64,000 bases of DNA, taken from NCBI RefSeq assembly GCF_027474825.1, contig NZ_CP107030.1, positions 918,501 to 982,500 of the forward strand, given 5' to 3'. The stretch is from Maribacter halichondriae. GTDB taxonomy: Bacteria > Bacteroidota > Bacteroidia > Flavobacteriales > Flavobacteriaceae. Positions 55,037 to 64,000 of this stretch are shown in pieces. A model generated the notes under the pieces. The model did no database searches and was not told where the DNA came from. It worked only from the letters and a program-made list of their open reading frames with translations. How positions within the stretch are numbered: position 1 is the stretch's first letter; each line of letters starts with the position of its first letter. The translations under genes and the position numbers were made by a program.

Positions 55037-55286
55037 CGTTCTGATTTAATTAAAAATTATGAATCCGTCCGCTTTTCAGCGACCATGTTACTACCTTTTT
55101 CTATTTTGTTTTTCCGCCTATGGCGGTTAGTGCTGTCTCATAATTTCTCGATTAAATCCGATGCTTTCGGCATAGGCGAACAAATATAAAAAAATGCTTT
55201 GGTTTAGGTATTTTTCTTTACCGTCTTACTGTTGTGTTACTCTTAAAAACAGCTCGCGAATTTTCCTGATTTTTCGAACATACCCT

Positions 55287-55294
55287 TATATTTG
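55287..55294 (+). promoter_or_regulatory. -7 promoter box TATATTTG for the acyl-CoA dehydrogenase gene
   Basis: Exact TAnnTTTG, 28 bases before the ATG at 55323. A longer frame begins at 55194, upstream of the box, so the ATG at 55323 is preferred. Confidence 0.5.
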
Positions 55295-55322
55295 TACAAC
55301 TGTTTACCAATTCCGCAATATT

Positions 55323-56465
55323 ATGGACTTTGCCCTTTCCGAAGAACAATTGATGATCCAACAGGCCGCACGGGATTTCGCCCAGAACGAACTCCTACCT
55401 GAAGTAATCGAAAGGGACGATGCTCAACGTTTTCCTGCTGAGCAAGTCAAAAAAATGGGAGAACTCGGTTTTATGGGAATGATGGTGGATCCCAAATATG
55501 GTGGCAGTGGATTGGACACCATGTCATACGTATTGGTTATGGAGGAACTTTCTAAAATCGATGCCTCCGCTTCCGTAGTCGTATCCGTAAATAATTCCCT
55601 GGTCTGTTATGGTCTTGAGGCTTTTGGAACGGAGGAGCAAAAAGATAAATACCTAACGCGATTGGCGTCAGGGGAGATAATTGGTGCATTCTGTTTGTCG
55701 GAACCTGAAGCAGGCAGCGATGCCACTTCCCAAAAAACAACCGCTATCGACAAAGGCGAACACTATGTTTTGAACGGCACAAAGAATTGGATCACCAACG
55801 GAGGAACGGCGGAAGTTTATCTTGTCATTGCACAAACTAATAAGGAAAAAGGCCATAAAGGAATCAATGCCCTAATTGTCGAAAAAGGTATGGATGGCTT
55901 TGAAGTCGGCCCCAAGGAAAATAAGTTAGGCATCCGCGGAAGCGATACACATTCCTTAAACTTTAATGATGTTAAAATCCCCAAGGAAAACCGCATCGGG
56001 GAAGATGGCTTCGGGTTCAAGTTCGCCATGAAAACCTTGGCGGGGGGTCGAATCGGAATTGCCGCCCAGGCATTGGGAATAGCTGCAGGCGCTTATGAAC
56101 TTGCCCTCAAATACTCCAAGGAAAGAAAAGCTTTTGGCACCGAAATCGCCAACCATCAGGCCATCGCCTTCAAATTGGCCGATATGCACACCCAAATTGA
56201 GGCAGCCAGACACTTGGTATATAAAGCGGCTTGGGAAAAGGATAATGACCTAAATTATGACCTATCGGGTGCCATGGCCAAACTCTACGCCTCACAAGTG
56301 GCCATGGATACAACGGTCGAGGCCGTTCAAATTCACGGTGGTAATGGTTTTGTAAAAGACTACCATGTAGAACGTCTCATGCGGGATGCCAAAATCACCC
56401 AAATCTACGAGGGAACCTCCGAAATTCAGAAAATCGTTATTTCCCGCAGTATTTTGAGGGATTAG
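55323..56465 (+). CDS. Acyl-CoA dehydrogenase
   Basis: 380 residues from MDFALSEEQL, the family's usual start. FAD-dependent first oxidation step of beta-oxidation or of a branched-chain acyl-CoA. GAFCLSEPEAGSDATSQKTTA (about 125-145) and KNWITNGGTAEVYLVIAQT give FAD and substrate contacts; KLGIRGSDTHSLNFNDVKIPKENR and RIGIAAQALGIAAGAYELAL follow. The C-terminal VQIHGGNGFVKDYHVERLMRDAKITQIYEGTSEIQ carries the catalytic Glu and the FAD-binding loop. Short/medium-chain type by length. Monocistronic with its own promoter box. Confidence 0.94.
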   Translation: MDFALSEEQLMIQQAARDFAQNELLPEVIERDDAQRFPAEQVKKMGELGFMGMMVDPKYGGSGLDTMSYVLVMEELSKIDASASVVVSVNNSLVCYGLEAFGTEEQKDKYLTRLASGEIIGAFCLSEPEAGSDATSQKTTAIDKGEHYVLNGTKNWITNGGTAEVYLVIAQTNKEKGHKGINALIVEKGMDGFEVGPKENKLGIRGSDTHSLNFNDVKIPKENRIGEDGFGFKFAMKTLAGGRIGIAAQALGIAAGAYELALKYSKERKAFGTEIANHQAIAFKLADMHTQIEAARHLVYKAAWEKDNDLNYDLSGAMAKLYASQVAMDTTVEAVQIHGGNGFVKDYHVERLMRDAKITQIYEGTSEIQKIVISRSILRD

Positions 56466-56662
56466 ATGCCGATTGGCATTATCAAAATCTCAATTTTAAC
56501 AGCCAAAATTTTCGAAATTCAAGATTATTTAGTGTTTTATTACAATCGTTGTGTTTTTTGTTGGATAGCAGCCAATTCACTGGGAATAATTCAATAAAAA
56601 TGATATTTTTATAGGCTTGGATAACCAAAAGCTAACCTGTCGGGCTTAAAAATATTTGGATT

Positions 56663-59600
56663 ATGACATTGAAGAAACAAGGATTGTATTTACCTGAATT
56701 TGAGCATGATAACTGCGGAGCAGGTTTCATTTGTAGTTTGAAGGGGAAAAAGTCCAATGATATTATTCATAAGGCATTGGAAATCTTGGACAAACTCGAG
56801 CACCGAGGTGCCGTAAGTTCCGATGGAAAAACCGGAGATGGTGCTGGAATCCTTATCGACATACCCCATGATTTTTTTAAGGCGGAATTGGCCTTCGAAA
56901 TTCCCGAACCAGGCGAATATGCAGTGAGCAACGTTTTTCTTCCCCGTAAAGAGAACCAAAGAAAATTCTGTATCGATATTTTCGAGGAAAATATTAAAAA
57001 ACAAGGGCTTCAACTTCTGGGCTGGCGTGATGTTCCAGTAAATCGTTCGATTCCCGGGCGCATTGCAATGGAGACTGAGCCCTTTGTCATGCAGATATTT
57101 ATTGCCAAGGAAAAACCGTCACAAGACGAGTTTACCTTCAATCTTAAATTGTTCACGGCCCGAAAGATAACCGAACATGCCATTTTAAATTCGAAGTTAT
57201 CCGAAAGTGGTTTCTTCTACCTGCCAAGCCTTTCAACAAAAATTATAATTTTCAAGGGTCTTTTGATGCCTAAGGACATTAGCCTTTATTATAAAGATTT
57301 AATGGATCCCAGGGTGGTCACTCGCTTGTCATTGGTGCATCAACGTTTTTCAACGAACACCTTCCCGACCTGGGATTTGGCGCAGCCTTTCCGATATATG
57401 TGTCATAATGGTGAAATCAATACGTTGCGTGGAAATGTATCCCGCATGAAATCTAGGGAAGAGCTAATGAAAAGCGACCTTTTTGGTGATGAAATCAAAA
57501 AAATACTTCCTGTAATACTTCCCGGAAAATCGGATTCCGCTACCATGGATATGGTGGTTGAAATGCTGTTGATGACGGGACGATCCCTTCCCGAAGTGAT
57601 GATGATGCTGGTACCCGAGGCTTGGGAGAAAAATCCCGATATGTCTGAGGCCAAAAGGGCTTTTTATGAATACAATTCATGCATGATGGAACCTTGGGAT
57701 GGCCCGGCATCCATACCTTTCACGGATGGAAATTATATCGGTGCTGTATTGGACAGAAACGGACTAAGACCTTCGCGATATACCGTGACAAAAGATGGCT
57801 ACGTCATTATGTCTTCTGAAACCGGAGTCTTGGATATTGCAGCCAAGAACGTAGAACACCATGGCCGCCTTGAACCTGGAAAAATGTTTTTGGTCAACAT
57901 GGAGGAAGGTCGTATTATCAATGACGAGGAAATTAAACAGGAAATCGCCTTGCGCCATCCGTATAAAAAATGGTTGGATAAAAACTTGGTACACCTTCGA
58001 GATATACCCTATAATGACTGCCCCTTGTTTTTAGGAGAATCTTCTTTGGAAAAAAGAAAATCGGTCTTCGGATATACCTTGGAAGATATCAATACCATAA
58101 TCCTCCCGATGGGGCAATACGCCAAAGAACCCATCGGATCCATGGGTTCGGATACTCCGATTGCCGTATTGTCACAACGACCACAATTGATTTACAACTA
58201 TTTTAAACAATTGTTCGCCCAAGTGACCAACCCTCCTCTAGATGGTATTCGAGAGGAGATGATTACCGATATCAGTTTGACACTGGGTAGTGACCAGAAC
58301 ATTTTTGAAATGACCGAACTGCACTGCCGGAAGTTGAAAATACAAAACCCGGTTATTTCAAAGGAGGATCTCGATAAGATCAAGAATTATGATTCAAGTC
58401 CTGATTACAAGGTAGTCTCCATACCTATTCTTTATGAAATTGAACGCGGACACAATGGTTTGGAAGATGCCTTGGAATCGATTTTAAAACAGGCTTCACA
58501 TGCTATTGATGAAGGCACTAACATTATTATTCTATCGGATAGGGATGTCGATGAAAAAATGGCCCCAATCCCTGCATTATTGGCTTGCTCGTTTGTAAAC
58601 AGTGGATTGCAAAAATTGGGCAAGCGTTCCAAACTAAGTATCATTATCGAATCCGCCGAACCACGAGAAGTACATCATTTCTGCCTCTTGTTCGGGTTTG
58701 GGGCAAGCGCCATCAATCCGTATCTCGTCAATGAAATAATCGGCGAACAGATAGAGGAACACGATATCACGGAATTCACATTTGACGAAGCCGTTAAGAA
58801 TTACAACAAGGCTATCGGTAAAGGCATCTTGAAAGTGATGAATAAAATCGGCATTTCGACCCTTAATTCATATCGTGGCTCACAATTGTTCGAATGTATT
58901 GGTATCAATACCAAAGTGGTCGATAAATATTTTCCGAGTACGCCGACCCGTATTCAAGGGATCGGGCTATATCAAATTGAAAAGGAAATCGCCAAAAGAC
59001 ATCAAAACGCATTCGCTAAGAAAGAAATTGCTGCAAACCTGGAATTAGAAATCGGTGGCGAATACAGATGGAGAAGGGACGGTGAAAAACACATGTTCAA
59101 TCCGCTTTCCATTGCTAAACTCCAAAAAGCCGTTCGTGGTAATGAGCCCGATACGTACAAAGAGTTTGCCGAAATGGTGAACGAGCAATCCAAAAACTTG
59201 ATGACCATTCGCGGTCTGTTCGAGTTCTCAAATTATGACCCTATTCCCTTGGAGGAGGTAGAACCTTGGACGGAAATTGTAAAACGCTTCAAAACGGGAG
59301 CCATGTCCTATGGTTCCATTAGTAAAGAAGCCCATGAAAACTTGGCCATTGCAATGAACCGTATTGGAGGTAAGAGCAATTCTGGCGAAGGGGGTGAAGA
59401 CGAAGATCGTTTTTATAAAAATGCAACAGGTGATTGGCGCAACAGTGCGATAAAACAGGTGGCCTCGGGTAGATTTGGGGTAACCTCCAACTATTTAAGC
59501 AATGCGAAGGAGATACAAATAAAAATGGCCCAAGGAGCGAAACCTGGGGAAGGTGGTCAATTGCCCGGCCCGAAAGTCAATCCTTCGATAGCGAAAACAA

Positions 59601-61135
59601 GAAATTCAACGCCCTATGTAGGTTTGATTTCTCCCCCACCACACCATGATATTTATTCCATCGAAGATTTATCGCAACTCATATATGATTTGAAATCGGC
59701 GAATCGAAAAGCACGAATCAATGTAAAATTGGTTTCCGAAGTAGGTGTGGGGACCGTTGCTGCTGGCGTCGCTAAAGCCAAAGCCGATGTGATTTTGGTT
59801 TCTGGTTTCGACGGGGGCACGGGGGCATCTCCCTTGACATCATTAAAGCATGCCGGACTCCCATGGGAATTGGGAATTGCCGAAGCGCAACAAACTTTGG
59901 TCATGAACGACCTGAGAAATCGCGTCGTTTTGGAGTGTGATGGACAGTTAAAAACCGGTAGGGACGTTGCCATAGCCTGTCTGCTCGGCGCCGAGGAATT
60001 CGGTTTTGCGACCGCACCTCTGGTAGCCTCAGGATGTATTATGATGCGTGTATGTCATTTGAACACCTGTCCAGTTGGTATTGCCACCCAAAATCCGGAA
60101 TTGCGCAAAAAGTTCGAAGGAAAACCGGAGCATGTGGTCAATTACATGTACTTTGTCGCCCAAGAGCTGCGCGAAATCATGGCGCAATTAGGGTTCCGAA
60201 CGCTCAACGAAATGGTGGGGCAGGTTCAAAAGTTGGATCGAAAAAAAGCCATCGATCATTACAAGGCAAACGGAATCGATTTGACCCCCATCCTGCATCA
60301 AGTCGATGTACCGGCCGGCACCAAGTTCTACAATACTGAAAAACAAAGGCACGATGTCGATAAATCCATCGAGTTTGAGATTATTGCCAAGGCGAATCCT
60401 TCATTGTTCAGAAAGGAAAAATTGAGCCTTGACTTTCCGATACGAAATACAGATCGGGCGGTAGGGGCCATTATCAGTAATGAAATCTCCAAAGTATATG
60501 GTGCACAAGGCCTTCCTATCAATACATTGCGGTTGAACTTTACAGGGTCTGCCGGACAAAGTTTTGGTGCTTTCGCCACTCGAGGATTAACACTGACCGT
60601 AAACGGGAATACAAACGATTATCTCGGAAAAGGATTATCAGGCGCTAAATTGGTCATCAAAGTACCTGAAGGGTCGACCATCGTTCCTGAAGAAAATGTT
60701 ATCACAGGTAATGTGACTCTATACGGCGCTACTGCAGGAAGAGCATACATTAATGGAAAAGCGGGCGAACGATTCTGTGTACGTAATTCAGGTGCCAAGG
60801 CGGTTGTCGAAGGTATCGGAGATCACGGATGCGAATATATGACCGGAGGTGTCGCGGTAATTCTTGGCGAGGTCGGAAGAAATTTTGGCGCGGGAATGAG
60901 CGGTGGAATTGCCTATGTCTACGACCCGAATAAGACTTTTGAAAAAAAGTGCAACACAGAGGCATTGAATTTATTAAAAGTTGAGGAGGATAATGACATC
61001 GAACAGTTGAAAGACTTGATCGAGAGCCACTATAACTATACCATGAGTCCGCTTGCACAACGTATTTTAGAAAAATGGGAAACGAGCCTGCCAAAATTTG
61101 TAAAGGTTTTCCTGAAGAATATAAGCAGGCCTTGA
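56663..61135 (+). CDS. gltB: Glutamate synthase large subunit, last codons frame-broken at 61107
   Basis: 1490 residues as written; about 1502 if repaired. NADPH-type GOGAT alpha subunit: glutamine amidotransferase plus the FMN/Fe-S synthase. The N-terminal propeptide ends before C18 in [11 protein letters not shown], the glutaminase nucleophile. Later blocks are [12 protein letters not shown] (there as [11 protein letters not shown]), the central domain, FMN-binding [13 protein letters not shown]...[10 protein letters not shown], the 3Fe-4S cluster [15 protein letters not shown] (about 1130), and the C-terminal GXGXG beta-helix ([14 protein letters not shown]). At the T4 run 61107-61110 one more T gives [20 protein letters not shown] and a stop at 61170, nine bases before gltD. 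Confidence 0.95.
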   Translation: MTLKKQGLYLPEFEHDNCGAGFICSLKGKKSNDIIHKALEILDKLEHRGAVSSDGKTGDGAGILIDIPHDFFKAELAFEIPEPGEYAVSNVFLPRKENQRKFCIDIFEENIKKQGLQLLGWRDVPVNRSIPGRIAMETEPFVMQIFIAKEKPSQDEFTFNLKLFTARKITEHAILNSKLSESGFFYLPSLSTKIIIFKGLLMPKDISLYYKDLMDPRVVTRLSLVHQRFSTNTFPTWDLAQPFRYMCHNGEINTLRGNVSRMKSREELMKSDLFGDEIKKILPVILPGKSDSATMDMVVEMLLMTGRSLPEVMMMLVPEAWEKNPDMSEAKRAFYEYNSCMMEPWDGPASIPFTDGNYIGAVLDRNGLRPSRYTVTKDGYVIMSSETGVLDIAAKNVEHHGRLEPGKMFLVNMEEGRIINDEEIKQEIALRHPYKKWLDKNLVHLRDIPYNDCPLFLGESSLEKRKSVFGYTLEDINTIILPMGQYAKEPIGSMGSDTPIAVLSQRPQLIYNYFKQLFAQVTNPPLDGIREEMITDISLTLGSDQNIFEMTELHCRKLKIQNPVISKEDLDKIKNYDSSPDYKVVSIPILYEIERGHNGLEDALESILKQASHAIDEGTNIIILSDRDVDEKMAPIPALLACSFVNSGLQKLGKRSKLSIIIESAEPREVHHFCLLFGFGASAINPYLVNEIIGEQIEEHDITEFTFDEAVKNYNKAIGKGILKVMNKIGISTLNSYRGSQLFECIGINTKVVDKYFPSTPTRIQGIGLYQIEKEIAKRHQNAFAKKEIAANLELEIGGEYRWRRDGEKHMFNPLSIAKLQKAVRGNEPDTYKEFAEMVNEQSKNLMTIRGLFEFSNYDPIPLEEVEPWTEIVKRFKTGAMSYGSISKEAHENLAIAMNRIGGKSNSGEGGEDEDRFYKNATGDWRNSAIKQVASGRFGVTSNYLSNAKEIQIKMAQGAKPGEGGQLPGPKVNPSIAKTRNSTPYVGLISPPPHHDIYSIEDLSQLIYDLKSANRKARINVKLVSEVGVGTVAAGVAKAKADVILVSGFDGGTGASPLTSLKHAGLPWELGIAEAQQTLVMNDLRNRVVLECDGQLKTGRDVAIACLLGAEEFGFATAPLVASGCIMMRVCHLNTCPVGIATQNPELRKKFEGKPEHVVNYMYFVAQELREIMAQLGFRTLNEMVGQVQKLDRKKAIDHYKANGIDLTPILHQVDVPAGTKFYNTEKQRHDVDKSIEFEIIAKANPSLFRKEKLSLDFPIRNTDRAVGAIISNEISKVYGAQGLPINTLRLNFTGSAGQSFGAFATRGLTLTVNGNTNDYLGKGLSGAKLVIKVPEGSTIVPEENVITGNVTLYGATAGRAYINGKAGERFCVRNSGAKAVVEGIGDHGCEYMTGGVAVILGEVGRNFGAGMSGGIAYVYDPNKTFEKKCNTEALNLLKVEEDNDIEQLKDLIESHYNYTMSPLAQRILEKWETSLPKFVKVFLKNISRP

Positions 61136-61179
61136 TTCGCTTAGCAAAGGAAGCATTGGAAACAACATAAAATCGAAAC

Positions 61180-62645
61180 ATGGGAAAGATAACAGGATTT
61201 TTGGAGTTCGATAGAAAAGTGGAGGAATACGCCCCCGCAGAAGAACGCATAAAGCACTACAAAGAGTTTACAAAACCTTTAAAAGAAAAAGAACTCAAAG
61301 ATCAGGTGCAAGGTGTATGGATTGTGGGATTCCTTTTTGCCACAGCGGTTGCCCGTTGGGCAATTTGATTCCCGATTTTAACGATGCCGTCTATCGTGGC
61401 AAATGGGACAAAGCCTCCGATATGCTGCATGCAACGAATAATTTTCCGGAATTTACGGGAAGATTGTGCCCCGCACCATGCGAAGAAGCCTGTGTATTGG
61501 GAATCAACGAAGATCCGGTTACGATTGAAAATATTGAAAAAAATATTGCCGAGACCGCCTTTGAAAAAGGTTGGATCGTGGCAGAACCACCAATGAACCG
61601 CACAGGTAAAAAAGTGGCGGTCATCGGTTCGGGACCCGCAGGTTTGGCAGCGGCACAACAATTGAATAGAGCGGGACACTTGGTAACCGTTTTCGAAAGG
61701 GACGAAAAACCGGGAGGATTATTGCGCTATGGTATTCCGGATTTTAAAATGGAAAAGCATGTCATTGACCGTAGGCTAAAAGTATTGGAGGAAGAAGGTA
61801 TTGAATTCAAATGTGGCGTTCACGTCGGAAAATACATTAAAGCAGATACCTTGAAAGCCGATTTTGACGCCGTTGTACTTTGTGGAGGGGCGACCGTTCG
61901 AAGAAATTTGCCAATCGAAGGTGCCGATTTAAAGGGGGTCGTTCAGGCGATGGAGTTTCTTCCTCAAAACAATCGTAGGGTAGATGGCGTAAAAGAATTG
62001 GGAGAAGAAATTCTTGCCAAAGGAAAAGATGTGGTCGTTATTGGTGGTGGAGATACGGGTTCGGATTGTATTGGAACCTCTTTTCGGCAGGGTGCTAAAT
62101 CAGTTTCCAATTTTGAGATTATGCCAATGGGTTCGACCGAACGCCCCGAAGGGCAACCTTGGCCTTTTTGGCCGATGCGTTTGCGCACAAGTTCTTCCCA
62201 TAAGGAAGGTGCGGAACGTTTTTTTAGCATTTCCACCAAAAAATTTGTCGGCGATCAAGATGGAAATTTGACCGGATTGATTACCTCCGAAATCGAATGG
62301 ATCCGGGAGCCAGGAAAATCCATGGTTCTGAAAGAAGTCGAAGGAACCGAAAAAGAATGGAAATGTGAATTGGCCCTTCTCGCGCTAGGATTTACGGGTT
62401 CGGAAATGACAATTGCAGAACAATTGGGATTGGAAGCCGATCATAGAACCAACATCAAGGCATCCGAAAAAGACTATATGACCAATGTACCCGGAGTATT
62501 TGTAGCAGGTGATCAGCGAAGAGGGCAGTCCCTTATTGTTTGGGCCATTTCGGAGGGACGTCAAGCTGCTCATCACGTAGACACTTATCTTATGGGAGAA
62601 TCGGTACTCCCCCTAAAAGGTGAGGGTGATTTACCGAGGGTTTAA
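61180..62645 (+). CDS. gltD: Glutamate synthase small subunit, frame broken at about 61305
   Basis: About 488 residues when joined. GltD brings electrons from NADPH through FAD and two 4Fe-4S clusters to GltB. The N-terminus MGKITGFLEFDRKVEEYAP is typical. At CAGGTGCAAGG the frame goes wrong; a third G at 61305-61306 restores QGARCMDCGIPFCHSGCPLGN, the first Fe-S cysteine set. The second is CPAPCEEAC. FAD site VAVIGSGPAGLAAAQQL, NADPH site VVVIGGGDTGSDCIG, and GVFVAGDQRRGQSLIVWAISEG near the end. It lies directly after gltB and shares its transcript. Confidence 0.93.
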
Positions 62646-62659
62646 AAATCCTTATAAAA

Positions 62660-64000
62660 TCAGTCTTTAGTTATCTGGCTCCCCCACCAATCTTCATTTG
62701 GTGAAAAATCCTTGGCAAGCATATTCATTCTTGCTTCTTCCAAGTTAGGCCATGTTTCGTTGACTATTTTTTCATGTCGCTGCTGGGCAAGAGTACTATC
62801 ATGCTCCATGTCTTTGCTGGGCCTATTGGCCCCCACCTCATTTAACCAACCAAGTAATTTTCCTCTTAGTTGTTCGGCCATTTCGTGATGTTCACCCACG
62901 ATGTTATTCTGTTCCCCGATATCACTTTCGAGTTTATAAAGTTCATCGCGCCCATCCTCCCAATAATGAATTAGTTTCCAACCATTTTCTTGAATGATGG
63001 AAGACGGCTCACCCCCTTGATTTCCATAATGTGGATAGTGCCAGAAAAGTGGACGGGAAATTTCCATTGGTTTGCCTTCAAGAATCGGTTTAAGGCTAAT
63101 GCCATCAATATGCTGTTGAGGTAATAGATCGATTCCGATCAAATCCAATAGGGTAGGATAAAAATCCGTTCCAGTGACAGGAAAATCACTTTCTGAACCA
63201 TTATTTTTTAGCCATGGAACTTTTATAAAGTAGGGTTCTCGAATACCACCTTCCCATTGATATCCCTTCCCTCCTCGAAGTGGTAGATTGGATGTAGAAA
63301 ACGAATCCCCTGATGCAACACCGCCATTATCGGAGGTAAAGATCACAATGGTCTCATCGGCAATACCTTGTTCATCCAAAGCATCCAAAACTAAACCAAC
63401 GGCATCATCCATTTGCTCGACCAGTCCGGCATATATTGGATTATCTTGCACTTGTCTTATGGGCAAAACCGTTTCCATTTTGTAACCAGTTTCGGATATT
63501 CCACTTTTCTCTGCTTTGTCTCGATACTTGGCCCATTTGGTTTGAGTCGTTTGAATCGGGCCATGTACGGCATAAAAAGATAGAAAGGCAAAAAAGGATT
63601 CCGCTTTACTTTCTTCTATAAACGATACGGTCTCCTTGGCCAATCGCATAGAAAGGTTTTCTCCAATTACCCTATTTTCCAATTTAGGATTTTCCCAAGG
63701 AGAGAAATATCCTCCAATGGGGCTTCCTTTATCCCATCCTCCTTTATTGATATCAAAACCATGATCCTCAGGATACGACCCCTCATTGCCCAAATGCCAT
63801 TTTCCAGAAAAAAATGTCTTGTACCCAGCATTTTTCATAGCCTCGGCCAATGTCACATCGTTTTCAGGTAATCTATGCACATATTCGGCAGGCAGTAATT
63901 TATCATGTCGGTTGGTTGTACGCCAATCGACTCCAGATTTAGCTCCTATCCAATCCGTTATACCATGTCTTGCCGTGAATTTGCCCGTCATAATACTTGC
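62660..64000 (-). CDS. Sulfatase, N-terminus outside the window
   Basis: About 447 residues are visible, read through the right edge (A-S-I-M-T-G-K), so the gene begins beyond 64000. Type I sulfatase fold: ASIMTGKFTARHGITDW follows the formylglycine-site helix, whose Cys/Ser motif C/SxPSR lies just outside. FFSGKWHLGNEG holds the conserved Lys and His of the active site; IFTSDNGGVASGD holds the Asp/Asn metal ligands. It removes sulfate from sulfated glycans or steroids; marine flavobacteria use such enzymes on algal polysaccharides. Convergent with gltD, 14 bases apart. Confidence 0.88.
   Translation of the reverse strand, partial: ASIMTGKFTARHGITDWIGAKSGVDWRTTNRHDKLLPAEYVHRLPENDVTLAEAMKNAGYKTFFSGKWHLGNEGSYPEDHGFDINKGGWDKGSPIGGYFSPWENPKLENRVIGENLSMRLAKETVSFIEESKAESFFAFLSFYAVHGPIQTTQTKWAKYRDKAEKSGISETGYKMETVLPIRQVQDNPIYAGLVEQMDDAVGLVLDALDEQGIADETIVIFTSDNGGVASGDSFSTSNLPLRGGKGYQWEGGIREPYFIKVPWLKNNGSESDFPVTGTDFYPTLLDLIGIDLLPQQHIDGISLKPILEGKPMEISRPLFWHYPHYGNQGGEPSSIIQENGWKLIHYWEDGRDELYKLESDIGEQNNIVGEHHEMAEQLRGKLLGWLNEVGANRPSKDMEHDSTLAQQRHEKIVNETWPNLEEARMNMLAKDFSPNEDWWGSQITKD

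Noticed and set aside
55112..55128. Terminator at the CCGCC / GGCGG hairpin
   Set aside because: Five-pair stem without a T run in either direction; lies upstream of the dehydrogenase gene.
1..64000. CRISPR arrays, rRNA genes, riboswitches
   Set aside because: No regularly spaced repeats, rRNA segments or conserved riboswitch cores seen on either strand.

Overview
The window is chromosomal DNA of a marine-type Bacteroidota, almost certainly a Flavobacteriaceae member. The evidence is the gliding and type IX secretion genes (gldJ, porV, a T9SS-sorted SBBP protein), promoters of the Bacteroidota TAnnTTTG type, lipoproteins with Cys followed by Ser/Lys and acidic residues, a short SpeA-type arginine decarboxylase, pdhA next to an E2 with two lipoyl domains, and Cus-type RND efflux. 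I cannot name the genus.

Layout. 0-1 kb: the start of a class V aminotransferase facing a 2TM-domain gene and folA. 1.2-2.9 kb: a complete IS1182-family insertion sequence with about 31-bp imperfect ends. 3-11.3 kb (minus): RMD1-family protein and arginine decarboxylase, a seven-repeat SBBP/T9SS protein, a surface-type lipoprotein, and a LytTR response regulator with its TPR histidine kinase. 11.7-13.1 kb: an AT-rich single gene for a creatinase-like M24 protein, bracketed by short inverted repeats and followed by a long imperfect palindrome, looking like a mobile cassette. 13.1-22.3 kb: acyl-CoA ligase, murI, a PafA-like phosphatase, an Mla-type ABC pair, DUF389, manC, SprT. 22.4-29.1 kb (plus): a Crp-like regulator and a run of hydrolases, an acetyltransferase and a cyclophilin. 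29.1-33.7 kb (minus): SDR, M28 peptidase, pyruvate dehydrogenase E2 and E1-alpha. 33.9-39.1 kb: cdd and porV facing away from gldJ and murF. 39.1-44.5 kb: cusB and cusA. 44.8-48.9 kb: two valine tRNAs bracketing a Tat-exported beta-propeller, a membrane cytochrome c/LRR protein and a PfkB kinase. 49-55 kb (minus): glutamate dehydrogenase, NhaD, ExbB, ExbD, TonB, FolC. 55.3-62.6 kb: acyl-CoA dehydrogenase, gltB, gltD. The right edge cuts a sulfatase.

The most important caution for a user is that at least six genes (2TM protein/folA junction, porV, cusA, the cytochrome gene, gltB, gltD), plus the SBBP gene, have reading frames broken at or next to homopolymer runs. Most can be repaired by one base, and several are conserved or essential-type genes. 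This is what indel errors in the assembly look like; real decay of all of them together is unlikely. I therefore annotate these as single genes with a broken frame.

The most interesting biology is the inverted-repeat-flanked creatinase-like gene; the absence of porU between porV and gldJ; promoters whose TAnnTTTG box ends 4-6 bases before the start codon, implying leaderless mRNAs, two of them directly behind terminators (gldJ-murF, pdhC-M28); and a duplicated tRNA-Val 3' end with GC-rich hairpins.
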